DNA of 64,000 nt, taken from Gemmatimonas sp. UBA7669. Lineage in GTDB: Bacteria; Gemmatimonadota; Gemmatimonadetes; Gemmatimonadales; Gemmatimonadaceae. Shown here one piece after another: positions 57,226 to 64,000 of the stretch (its first letter is position 1; every line of letters begins with the position of its first letter). The notes beneath the pieces are model-generated. The model did not search any database, was not told where the DNA came from, and saw nothing but the letters and a program-made list of their open reading frames with translations. The stretch covers positions 105,216-169,215 of the forward strand of contig NZ_DLHL01000063.1 in the NCBI RefSeq assembly GCF_002483225.1, read 5' to 3'. Both the position numbers and the translations under genes were made by a program.

Positions 57226-57256
57226 GCGGCGGTGCGTCGACGCCGGAGCGCAACGG

Positions 57257-57280
57257 CGGCGTTACGGCGTTACGGCGTTA
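57257..57280. repeat. 8-bp tandem repeat at the trpD 3' end
   Basis: CGGCGTTA is repeated three times in perfect tandem between the convergent lexA and trpD genes. The trpD stop lies in the middle copy, so repeat-number changes would alter the gene end only slightly. Confidence 0.7.
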
Positions 57281-58310
57281 TGGCGCGGCGTGAGGCGGTG
57301 CGCAGCCGCTCCAGAGCGGCATAGCCCACCCCGTTGCGCAGCGCGGTGCGGGTGTGCGCCACCGCATCGCCATAGGTCAGGTCATCGCGGCTCACATACA
57401 GCGCAGCGGCCGCGTTGAGCAACACGGCAGCCTGGGCGCCGGGCAATCCGCCCCCCTGCAACACCGCTTCAATGGTGCGCGCGTTGTCTTCCGGTGCCGC
57501 GCCATCCAGGTCGGACGAGGGCAAGGCGAAAAGGCCATAGTCGGCCGGTTCAATCTGCCAGTCGGCGGTGTGCCCATCGCGGACCTCGCGCACCGAGGTC
57601 ACACCAAGCGGCGAGATCTCATCGAGCCCCGGTTCGCCGTGCACCACCATGGCGCGGTGTGACCCCAATCGGGCCAGCGTGTCCGCCAGCAGCGGCAACC
57701 GCGCGGGCTCGGCGACGCCCACCACCTGACGTCCGGCGCGAGCCGGGTTGGCCAGCGGCCCCACCACATTCATCACCGTGGGGACGGCCAGCTCACGGCG
57801 AATCGGCCCCACGTGACGCAACGCGGGATGCATGAGCGGCGCAAACATGAACACAATGCCCGCCTCCTCGAACGTGCGCTGCATGGCCTGCGGAGTCATG
57901 TCCACGACCACCCCCAGCGCCTCCAGCACATCGGCGCTGCCAGAGCGCGAGGTGAACGAACGGTTGCCGTGCTTGGCCACGGGCACACCCATCCCGGCGG
58001 CCAGCAAGGCCGCGGCCGTGGATATGTTGAAGGTGGTCAATGTCCCACCGCCCGTACCGCAGGTGTCCACGAGTTGCTCAGGCGACGCCAGAGGCAACAC
58101 CACCATGGCATCGCGCAGCGCCTGCACGACACCGGCAATCTCCTCGGCCGTTTCCCCCTTCACACGCAGCGCCATCAACAGGCCCGCGACCTGCGCCGGC
58201 GTGCCCTCGCCGCGCATGATCACACCAAAGGCCTGACGCAGCGCATCCGAGTCCACCGGCTGGTGCAATGCCAGCCGGCGAATGACGTGCAGCAACGCAT
58301 CAGCGGACAT
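57270..58310 (-). CDS. trpD: Anthranilate phosphoribosyltransferase
   Basis: A 346-residue enzyme transferring phosphoribose to anthranilate. The PRPP motif is DTCGTGGGTLTTFNIST, with KHGNRSFTSRSGSADVLE and GPLANPARAGRQVVGVAE following. ATG 58310 is supported by the family start. It overlaps the end of the GAF-protein gene by 11 bases, which is rare. It is separated from trpC by the plus-strand lexA, so the trp genes are split into two units. trpE/G are not in the window. Confidence 0.94.
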   Translation of the reverse strand: MSADALLHVIRRLALHQPVDSDALRQAFGVIMRGEGTPAQVAGLLMALRVKGETAEEIAGVVQALRDAMVVLPLASPEQLVDTCGTGGGTLTTFNISTAAALLAAGMGVPVAKHGNRSFTSRSGSADVLEALGVVVDMTPQAMQRTFEEAGIVFMFAPLMHPALRHVGPIRRELAVPTVMNVVGPLANPARAGRQVVGVAEPARLPLLADTLARLGSHRAMVVHGEPGLDEISPLGVTSVREVRDGHTADWQIEPADYGLFALPSSDLDGAAPEDNARTIEAVLQGGGLPGAQAAVLLNAAAALYVSRDDLTYGDAVAHTRTALRNGVGYAALERLRTASRRAITP

Positions 58311-59610
58311 CCAGTGTCTCCAACAGGCGTTCAGACAAACCGTTCCGCGACGCAATGAGCGAAATCACCAGGCCCAGCAAACGCACCCGTTCCACGTCTT
58401 CTTCCGTGTAAATGCCGCGCTGCGCGCGATTGGTGAGATTCAACACGCCAACCAGTTCGTCATGATACACGAGCGGGAAACTGATGAAGCTGCCCGTCGT
58501 GAAATATTGATCGCGCAATAGCGGATGCTGCGCCGCTTCGCGGACATCCTGCACCAGCAGCGGTTCACGCGCGGCCGCGACGCGGCCGGCCACGCCTTCG
58601 CCAATGCGGATGCGCATGCCCTCCACCACGTTGGGCGCAATGCCGCGGGCTGCCGCGAGATACAGGTGATCAGGCTCCGGCGCGCGCAACATGAGCGAGC
58701 AGCGCTGAGCCTGCATGTCGTCACCAACCAGCGACAGCAGACCATCCACCAGGGCCCGGGCTTCATGCGCCTGTGCGTCCAGCGTCAGCGCCCGGTCCAC
58801 CAGGTACAAGGTGCGCGTGCGCTGACGCAGCGCCTCACTGCGACGGTGCAGCTCAATGTGCGCCTGTTCGAGTTGCGAGACCGCCGCACCGAGCTGCTGC
58901 TCCGCCAGTTCGGCCTTGCGCGTGGAGCGACGTGCCTCTTCCACGGCGCGCGCGGCGTCGGCCTGGAGCGCAATGGCTTCGGCGGGGTTCAGGGCCACGA
59001 CATCGCGCGGCGTGTTGCGTACGACGCGCAACTCGGCCTCGAGTGCCGAGAGTTTGCGCACGTACTCGCCGTGCACGCGCTGCGTGATGTCTTCGAGCGT
59101 CTTGACGGCTTCGAGTCGCGCATCCCGCTCGGCCAATCGCACGAAGGCCAGATCAAACAGGGCCAGCGCGGGCGCAAGGCGCTCTGTGGTGCGGGTGCCA
59201 AAGATCTTCCGCGGTTCGTACAGCGCCAGCACCGCACCGAGTTGGCCTTCCACCTTCATGCCCCGGACCGCGAGCACGCCCCCTTCGAGCTGGGTGGAGA
59301 ACCCACAGAGCCGCGCATAGTCCGCCGACCGGTCGGTCACGTCTACAAACGGTCCGCCTGCCAGAATGCGCTGACGCACCGGCTCCGGCAGGTGATCGAA
59401 GGTCGTCTCCATGGCCGTGCGCACCACCCGCGCTCCAACGGGGGCCAGGCGCTCCGCAAGCATGTCGCGGCGCGCATTGTACTGAATAAGCGCAAGCGAT
59501 GCGCCGCGGTCGAGCTCGAGCAGGCATTCCCCCATGGCAACGAGGGCGTGCTCGAGATCGGGCGCGGCGGCCAGGGCGTGGGCGAGGGAGGCGAGAGAGC
59601 GAGGCGGCAT
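58300..59610 (-). CDS. GAF-domain protein with two GAF domains and a coiled coil
   Basis: A 436-residue cytoplasmic protein. A first GAF-like domain covers about residues 15-155. A long charged coiled coil runs from 165 to 265 with many QLEQAHIELHRRSEAL-type heptads. A second GAF domain spans about 275-420, with CSLMLRAPEPDHLYLAAARGI, GEGVAGRVAA and SFPLVYHDELVGVLNL. It has no kinase, cyclase or phosphodiesterase output. It is coupled to trpD by an 11-base overlap. TTG 59634 is an alternative start. Role could be ligand sensing; I cannot assign the ligand. Confidence 0.8.
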   Translation of the reverse strand: MPPRSLASLAHALAAAPDLEHALVAMGECLLELDRGASLALIQYNARRDMLAERLAPVGARVVRTAMETTFDHLPEPVRQRILAGGPFVDVTDRSADYARLCGFSTQLEGGVLAVRGMKVEGQLGAVLALYEPRKIFGTRTTERLAPALALFDLAFVRLAERDARLEAVKTLEDITQRVHGEYVRKLSALEAELRVVRNTPRDVVALNPAEAIALQADAARAVEEARRSTRKAELAEQQLGAAVSQLEQAHIELHRRSEALRQRTRTLYLVDRALTLDAQAHEARALVDGLLSLVGDDMQAQRCSLMLRAPEPDHLYLAAARGIAPNVVEGMRIRIGEGVAGRVAAAREPLLVQDVREAAQHPLLRDQYFTTGSFISFPLVYHDELVGVLNLTNRAQRGIYTEEDVERVRLLGLVISLIASRNGLSERLLETLDVR

Positions 59611-59742
59611 GACGATTTCGTAAGACGTGGACAAAACGTCGAAGGCGCGTGGGACGCAATGCCTGCCGGGTTCTCAACCATCAGCCGCCCGCCGGTCCGG
59701 CGAGTTGAATGGGCCCCCCTGAATGCCTAGCTTCCCCCGGGC

Positions 59743-60525
59743 ATGGACCTGCGATCGATCCTTCTGGTAACCCAATACGACGGCGTTCGCTTCGCCGGCT
59801 GGCAGCGTCAACCCGACGCCCGAACGGTCCAGGGGGACATGGAAGCTGTGCTCCGCCGACTCTGTGGCGACCAGCCCATTTCGGCGGTCGGCGCCGGCCG
59901 CACAGACGCCGGGGTCCATGCCCACGGCCAGGGCGTTGGGGTGCGGGTCCCGGCCCGCTGGACCCCTGAGTCCCTGCGCCGGGCCCTCAATGCCCTGCTG
60001 CCGGACGACATCTGGGTGGCGGACGCCCATGAAATGACCGCGGATTTTCATCCGCGACGCAGCGCAACCGCCCGCCGATATGGTTATCTTGTGGGGACGG
60101 ATGAGGGAGCCCGGTCTCCCTTTCGCCGACGCTACGAGTGGGCCGTGCGCCAGCCGCTCGATGCCGCGGCGCTGGCCGACGAAGCGGCCAGCCTGATGGG
60201 GGAGCACACGTTCCGGGCGTTTGCCGTGGCCAATACGGCGCCAATCGACGATCACCATCGCTGCGTGATTCAACACGCCGCCTGGGTGCCTCGCGATGGC
60301 GGCTGGGTGTTCGAAGTGGCGGCGAACCGGTTTCTCCATCACATGGTACGATTTCTCGTGGGCACCATGATCGACGTGGCGCAGGGGCGCCGACCGCGCG
60401 GTACCATCGCGCGGCTGCTTGTGACACCTGACAATCACGAGACCTCCGCACCCGCCCCGGCACACGGGCTGTCGCTGCGGCAGGTGGTGTATCCGGCCTC
60501 ATGCTACGTGGTGCCGCCGGCATGA
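59743..60525 (+). CDS. truA: tRNA pseudouridine(38-40) synthase TruA
   Basis: A 260-residue pseudouridine synthase modifying positions 38-40 of the tRNA anticodon loop. It starts MDLRSILLVTQYDGVRFAGW. The catalytic aspartate D55 is in GAGRTDAGVHAHGQ, and the C-terminal NRFLHHMVRFLVGTMIDVAQGR is characteristic. Length is normal. It overlaps the protease gene by four bases (ATGA). It is the first gene of the plus-strand run that continues to purC. Confidence 0.96.
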   Translation: MDLRSILLVTQYDGVRFAGWQRQPDARTVQGDMEAVLRRLCGDQPISAVGAGRTDAGVHAHGQGVGVRVPARWTPESLRRALNALLPDDIWVADAHEMTADFHPRRSATARRYGYLVGTDEGARSPFRRRYEWAVRQPLDAAALADEAASLMGEHTFRAFAVANTAPIDDHHRCVIQHAAWVPRDGGWVFEVAANRFLHHMVRFLVGTMIDVAQGRRPRGTIARLLVTPDNHETSAPAPAHGLSLRQVVYPASCYVVPPA

Positions 60526-61949
60526 GGTCGCGCGCCACTCTGGTGGGCGCCATGGCACTGGTGCTGCTTGGCTGCGAAGGCGCCAACCCGTCGCGCTCGG
60601 AAGCGCAAAGTCGCACCCTGCCCCAGGCCCCGCCGCGTCCCGCGGGCCCCGTGCCAGCCGCCAGTGTCGACGCCTCGCGGCGCACGGCCATCACCACCGC
60701 CGTGGAGCGCGTGGCGCCGGCCGTGGTCACGGTGCAAACGGAAACCGTCGAACGCTACCCCGTCGACTTCCTCGAGTATTTCATGGGCGGGCGCACTGGC
60801 GAGCGACGCAACGCCGGCATCGGCTCCGGGTTCATCGTGCGCGGCGACGGCATCATTGTCACCAATGCGCACGTGGTCGCCGGCGCATCACGGGTATCGG
60901 TGGCCATGCGCGACGGGACGCGCTACGAGGCCGAGGTGGTGGGCCTCGATGAATCCAACGACCTGGCCGTCGTGCGCATCAAGGCCAGTGCGCTGCCCAC
61001 CGCCCCGCTTGGTCGCTCGTCAGACCTCATTGTCGGTGAGTGGACCATCGCCATCGGCAATCCGTTCGGTTTTGTTCTGGGCAACACCGAACCCAGTGTG
61101 TCGGTGGGTGTGGTAAGCGGCGTGGGTCGCAATCTTGCGGGTCGCGGTGACGCGGGCGGCGCATCGCTCGACATGATTCAGACCGATGCCGCCATCAACC
61201 CCGGCAACTCCGGCGGACCACTGGTCAACGCCTCCGGCGAAGTCATTGGTGTGAACAGCTCCATCTACACGCCGAGCGGCGGCTCGGTGGGTCTCGGTTT
61301 TGCCATCCCCATTGATCGCACCAAGCGCATCGTCGAGGATCTGCTCGAACACGGTGCCGTGCGTCAGCCCTGGGTGGGCATTCGCCTGCAGACGCCGCAG
61401 GTGCAGACGGCGCGTGAAGTCGCGTCCGTGGGTGCGGTGGTGGCGCGCGTGGTGCCTGGGTCACCCGCCGAGAAAGCCGGCGTGCAGGTAGGCGACCAGT
61501 TGGTGGGCGCCGGTACACGGCCTGTGCGCAATCCCTTCGAGTGGGAAGCGCGCCTGCTCGATCTGCGAGTGGGTGAGCAACTGCCCATCACCGTGCGGCG
61601 CGGTTCACGCGACCTCCGGCTCACGCTCACGGTGGCCGACGCGCCCGAAGTCACGGCACGCAAGGTCACCGTTTTGCAGGAGCTGCAGTTGGTCACGCTC
61701 ACCGATGCCATTCGGCAGGAGCGTGGCGTGGCGTCCAACATGGGCGCCCTCGTGTACCGCAGCTCCGACCGCATTCGCGAGGAGATCGGCCTGCAGGAAG
61801 GTGACGTGATCGCTCAGGTGGGTCAGACACGCATCAACTCCGCCGAAGCCGCATCCGCGGCCATCGAGCGCTACGGTGCGCGTGGCCCCGTGTTTCTCGT
61901 CTTCGAACGCAATCGCCGGTTCTATCAGACCTCTTTCTACCTGCGATGA
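60522..61949 (+). CDS. HtrA/DegP-like serine protease (predicted lipoprotein)
   Basis: A 475-residue S1C protease. A lipobox LVLLGC places C18 as the lipidation site, so the protein is probably tethered to a membrane facing the periplasm. The triad is H117 in VTNAHVV, D147 in SNDLAVVRI and S230 in GNSGGPL. Two PDZ domains follow, with the first containing VGIRLQTPQVQ and GSPAEKAGVQVGD and the second LQEGDVIAQVGQ. ATG 60522 overlaps the truA stop (ATGA), so I prefer it over ATG 60501. Its role is envelope protein quality control by family. Confidence 0.92.
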   Translation: MRSRATLVGAMALVLLGCEGANPSRSEAQSRTLPQAPPRPAGPVPAASVDASRRTAITTAVERVAPAVVTVQTETVERYPVDFLEYFMGGRTGERRNAGIGSGFIVRGDGIIVTNAHVVAGASRVSVAMRDGTRYEAEVVGLDESNDLAVVRIKASALPTAPLGRSSDLIVGEWTIAIGNPFGFVLGNTEPSVSVGVVSGVGRNLAGRGDAGGASLDMIQTDAAINPGNSGGPLVNASGEVIGVNSSIYTPSGGSVGLGFAIPIDRTKRIVEDLLEHGAVRQPWVGIRLQTPQVQTAREVASVGAVVARVVPGSPAEKAGVQVGDQLVGAGTRPVRNPFEWEARLLDLRVGEQLPITVRRGSRDLRLTLTVADAPEVTARKVTVLQELQLVTLTDAIRQERGVASNMGALVYRSSDRIREEIGLQEGDVIAQVGQTRINSAEAASAAIERYGARGPVFLVFERNRRFYQTSFYLR

Positions 61950-61994
61950 CGGATTCCACGCTCGTCAGCGCGCTGCATTCTTCAGCCCAGTCCC

Positions 61995-63434
61995 GTGTCC
62001 GCACCTGACCGTACGTCGTACCAGTCGCCGCTCGCTGATCGTTATGCCTCGCGGGCCATGCTTACGCTCTGGGGCCCGCAAACCCGCTATGGTCTGTGGC
62101 GGCGCCTGTGGTTGGCGCTGGCCGAGTCACAGCGGGCGCTGGGCATCGACATTCCGGAGGCGGCCATTGCCGACATGCGCGCGCACCTCGACGACATCGA
62201 CTTCGATGCGGTGGCCGAGTACGAGCGCAAGTTCCGGCACGACGTCATGGCGCATGTGCACGCCTTCGGCGATGTGGCGCCGGCGGCACGCAAGTTCATC
62301 CATCTTGGAGCGACGAGCTGCTACGTCACGGACAACGCCGAGCTGATTCTCATGCGTCGCGGTCTGGCGCTGTTGCGCGAGAAGCTGCTCGACACACTGG
62401 CCGCACTCGACGGGTTTGCACGTGAGTGGCGCAACGAGCCGGCCTTGGGATACACGCATTTGCAGCCGGCGCAGCTCACCACGGTGGGCAAGCGCGCCAC
62501 GTTGTGGATGCAGGACATTCTGCTGGACCTGGCCGACCTCGAGTACCGCATGGAGACCCTGCCTTTCCGCGGCGTGAAGGGTACCACGGGTACGCAGGCC
62601 AGTTTTCTCACCCTGTTCGAGGGCGACCACGCCAAGGTGCGCGAGCTCGACCGAATGGTGTGCGAGAAGATGGAATTCGCCGCCAGCATTCCGGTGAGCG
62701 GCCAGACCTACTCGCGCAAGGTGGATGCGCAGGTGCTGGGTGTGGTGGCCGGCGTGGCCGCCACGGCCTCCAAGTTCTCCGGCGACATCCGCATGCTGCA
62801 GGCCTTCGGCGAAATCGAAGAGCCATTCGAGAAGAATCAGATCGGTTCGTCGGCCATGGCCTACAAGCGCAATCCCATGCGCTCCGAGCGCATTGCGGCG
62901 CTGGCGCGCTTTGTGTTGTCGCTCGAGCCCAACGCCAACCAGACGCATGCGGTGCAGTACTTCGAGCGCACGCTCGACGACTCGGCCAACCGCCGTCTCG
63001 CCATCCCGGAGTCCTTTCTCGCCACCGACGCCATTCTGGTGCTGATGCAGAATGTGGTGCGTGGCCTCGAGGTGCATCCGGCGCGCATTCGCCGCCGTGT
63101 CGATGACGAGTTGCCCTTCATGGCCACCGAAGAACTCATTGTGCGCTTCGTGCGCGCCGGCGGCGACCGTCAGGAAGCGCATGAGATCATCCGTGGACAC
63201 AGCATTGCCGCGGCGCGCGCCGTGAAGGACGGCGCTCCGCGTAACGACATGCTGGAGCGTCTCGCCGCCGACCCGGCGTTCGGTGTGCCGCTCGAGGATC
63301 TGCAGGCCGTCGCCGAACCCTCGCGTTTCGTGGGCCGTTCAACGGAACAGGTGGATGAGTTCCTCGCCGAACATGTCGCACCGTGGCTGGCCAAGCCGCG
63401 CACGCCTCTGGAAGTCGAGGAGGTGCGAGTATGA
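61995..63434 (+). CDS. purB: Adenylosuccinate lyase (animal-like type)
   Basis: A 479-residue lyase that splits SAICAR and adenylosuccinate in purine synthesis. The general-base loop is GSSAMAYKRNPMRSER, closer to vertebrate ADSL (GSSAMPYKRNPMRSER) than to the SSAMPHKRNP form of most bacteria. Other segments also follow the vertebrate form, including HDVMAHVHAFG, IHLGATSCYVTDN, GVKGTTGTQASFL, SGQTYSRKVDAQVL and FERTLDDSANRR. The start is GTG at 61995. It couples to purC by a four-base overlap. No allosteric or extra domains are seen. Confidence 0.96.
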   Translation: MSAPDRTSYQSPLADRYASRAMLTLWGPQTRYGLWRRLWLALAESQRALGIDIPEAAIADMRAHLDDIDFDAVAEYERKFRHDVMAHVHAFGDVAPAARKFIHLGATSCYVTDNAELILMRRGLALLREKLLDTLAALDGFAREWRNEPALGYTHLQPAQLTTVGKRATLWMQDILLDLADLEYRMETLPFRGVKGTTGTQASFLTLFEGDHAKVRELDRMVCEKMEFAASIPVSGQTYSRKVDAQVLGVVAGVAATASKFSGDIRMLQAFGEIEEPFEKNQIGSSAMAYKRNPMRSERIAALARFVLSLEPNANQTHAVQYFERTLDDSANRRLAIPESFLATDAILVLMQNVVRGLEVHPARIRRRVDDELPFMATEELIVRFVRAGGDRQEAHEIIRGHSIAAARAVKDGAPRNDMLERLAADPAFGVPLEDLQAVAEPSRFVGRSTEQVDEFLAEHVAPWLAKPRTPLEVEEVRV

Positions 63435-64000
63435 GCGCCAGCGCGCTGACTCACACGGATCTTCCGCTCGAACTGGTGCGACGCGGCAAGGTACGCGATG
63501 TATACGCGGTCGATGCCGACCGGCTCCTGCTCGTGACTACCGATCGCATTTCGGCGTTCGATGTCGTCATGCATGAGGCCATCCCGTACAAGGGCGTGGT
63601 GCTCACGCAACTGACGGCGTGGTGGCTGGGTCAGCTCACCGGCAAGATTGCGCATCACCTCATTACGGCGGACACCGACGCCATCGTGCGTGAGGTCCCG
63701 GCGCTCGCGCCGCACCGCGAGGCCCTGGCCGGGCGCGCCATGCTCACCTGGCGCGCCGATGTGGTCCCTATCGAGTGTGTCATTCGCGGCTACATCACCG
63801 GCTCGGCGTGGAAGGAGTACAAGGCCACGGGGACATTGGCCGGTGAGGCCCTGGCTGCGGGCCTGCGCGAGAGCGATCGGCTCGACCCGCCCATCTTCAG
63901 TCCGGCCACCAAGGCCGAGACGGGGCACGACGAGAACATCACCGTGAGTACGGTGGTGCAGCAGGTGGGGGCCGACACGGCGGCCGAGCTCGAACGGCTG
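63431..64000 (+). CDS. purC: SAICAR synthase (partial)
   Basis: The first 190 residues of PurC, which joins CAIR and aspartate using ATP. It starts TDLPLELVRRGKVRDVYAVD and has DRISAFDVVM, the ATP-grasp-like nucleotide loop. Further signatures are PIECVIRGYITGSAWKEYK and SPATKAETGHDENI. The latter is the eukaryotic/long type (E-T-G-H-D-E-N) rather than the short E. coli type. It is truncated by the right edge. The ATG at 63431 overlaps the purB stop by four bases. Confidence 0.95.
   Translation, partial: MSASALTHTDLPLELVRRGKVRDVYAVDADRLLLVTTDRISAFDVVMHEAIPYKGVVLTQLTAWWLGQLTGKIAHHLITADTDAIVREVPALAPHREALAGRAMLTWRADVVPIECVIRGYITGSAWKEYKATGTLAGEALAAGLRESDRLDPPIFSPATKAETGHDENITVSTVVQQVGADTAAELERL

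Overview
The window is a gene-dense, GC-rich stretch of a Gram-negative bacterial chromosome. There is no plasmid or phage backbone, insertion sequence, CRISPR array or rRNA operon. Most genes are single-copy housekeeping genes in long same-strand runs. Many neighbours overlap by 1-8 bases (TGATG, ATGA, GTGA or TTGA junctions), which implies pervasive translational coupling. Outer-membrane proteins (a TonB plug/barrel protein and a PorV/FadL-like barrel) and periplasmic or lipoprotein genes show a two-membrane envelope. The gene mix (B. subtilis-type sdhCA, a two-subunit B12 mutase with MeaB, AtuA-like proteins, signal-peptide proteins with the WNPAT barrel motif) fits Gemmatimonadota best. 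That assignment is inference from protein style, not from a marker gene.

Layout, minus strand from the left edge. 1-2465: succinate dehydrogenase (sdhA cut by the edge, sdhC) and malate dehydrogenase. 2642-4330: molybdopterin genes moaD-moaE-moaA. 4441-6414: an HU protein with its own promoter and terminator, carA and secG. 6563-9723: glycolysis genes gap-pgk-tpiA, with a striking ~97-bp inverted repeat between gap and pgk. 9754-17893: one long run, UDG-dnaB-radA-ispD-sua5-LMW phosphatase-aroE-comF. 18031-23204: pepA, a TonB-plug protein, yicC, gmk, rpoZ. Two tRNA genes (Leu-CAA, Asn-GTT) follow at 23316-23589. 23677-25509: an ECF sigma factor, its zinc anti-sigma and a periplasmic Spy-like protein. 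25638-26369 is a plus-strand phosphodiesterase. 26344-29245: a small coiled-coil protein, rpmA, rplU (good promoter) and RNase G. 29246-29774 is the only long gene-free stretch.

29775-35559: acyl-CoA dehydrogenase, a RecQ with a relocated zinc motif, and a U32 peptidase. 35714-36439 (plus) is a lone gene of unknown function with a strong ribosome site and terminator. 36601-45173: a metabolic block holding an AtuA-like pair, an acyl-CoA carboxylase beta subunit, separate B12-binding and catalytic methylmalonyl-CoA mutase subunits, a methyltransferase and MeaB. It suggests branched-chain, terpenoid or propionate breakdown feeding succinyl-CoA. 44220-49732: two CBS-domain membrane proteins, ybeY, phoH, aspS.

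49960-52034 (plus): an outer-membrane protein and rlmN. 51960-59610 (minus): LytR_C and YqeK-like genes, trpCFBA, and a GAF protein overlapping trpD. lexA (plus) sits between trpC and trpD. 59743-64000 (plus): truA, an HtrA-like lipoprotein protease, purB (of the animal-like type) and purC, which is cut by the right edge.

The most notable departures from standard families are: the SSB-like acidic tip on DnaB, the His-for-Cys change at an Fe-S position of the uracil-DNA glycosylase, the zinc motif of RecQ at its extreme C-terminus, the vertebrate-like adenylosuccinate lyase, the mixed AtuA/carboxylase/mutase block, and the uncharacterised gene at 35714-36439. I did not find a clear, wholly new multi-gene defence or signalling system.
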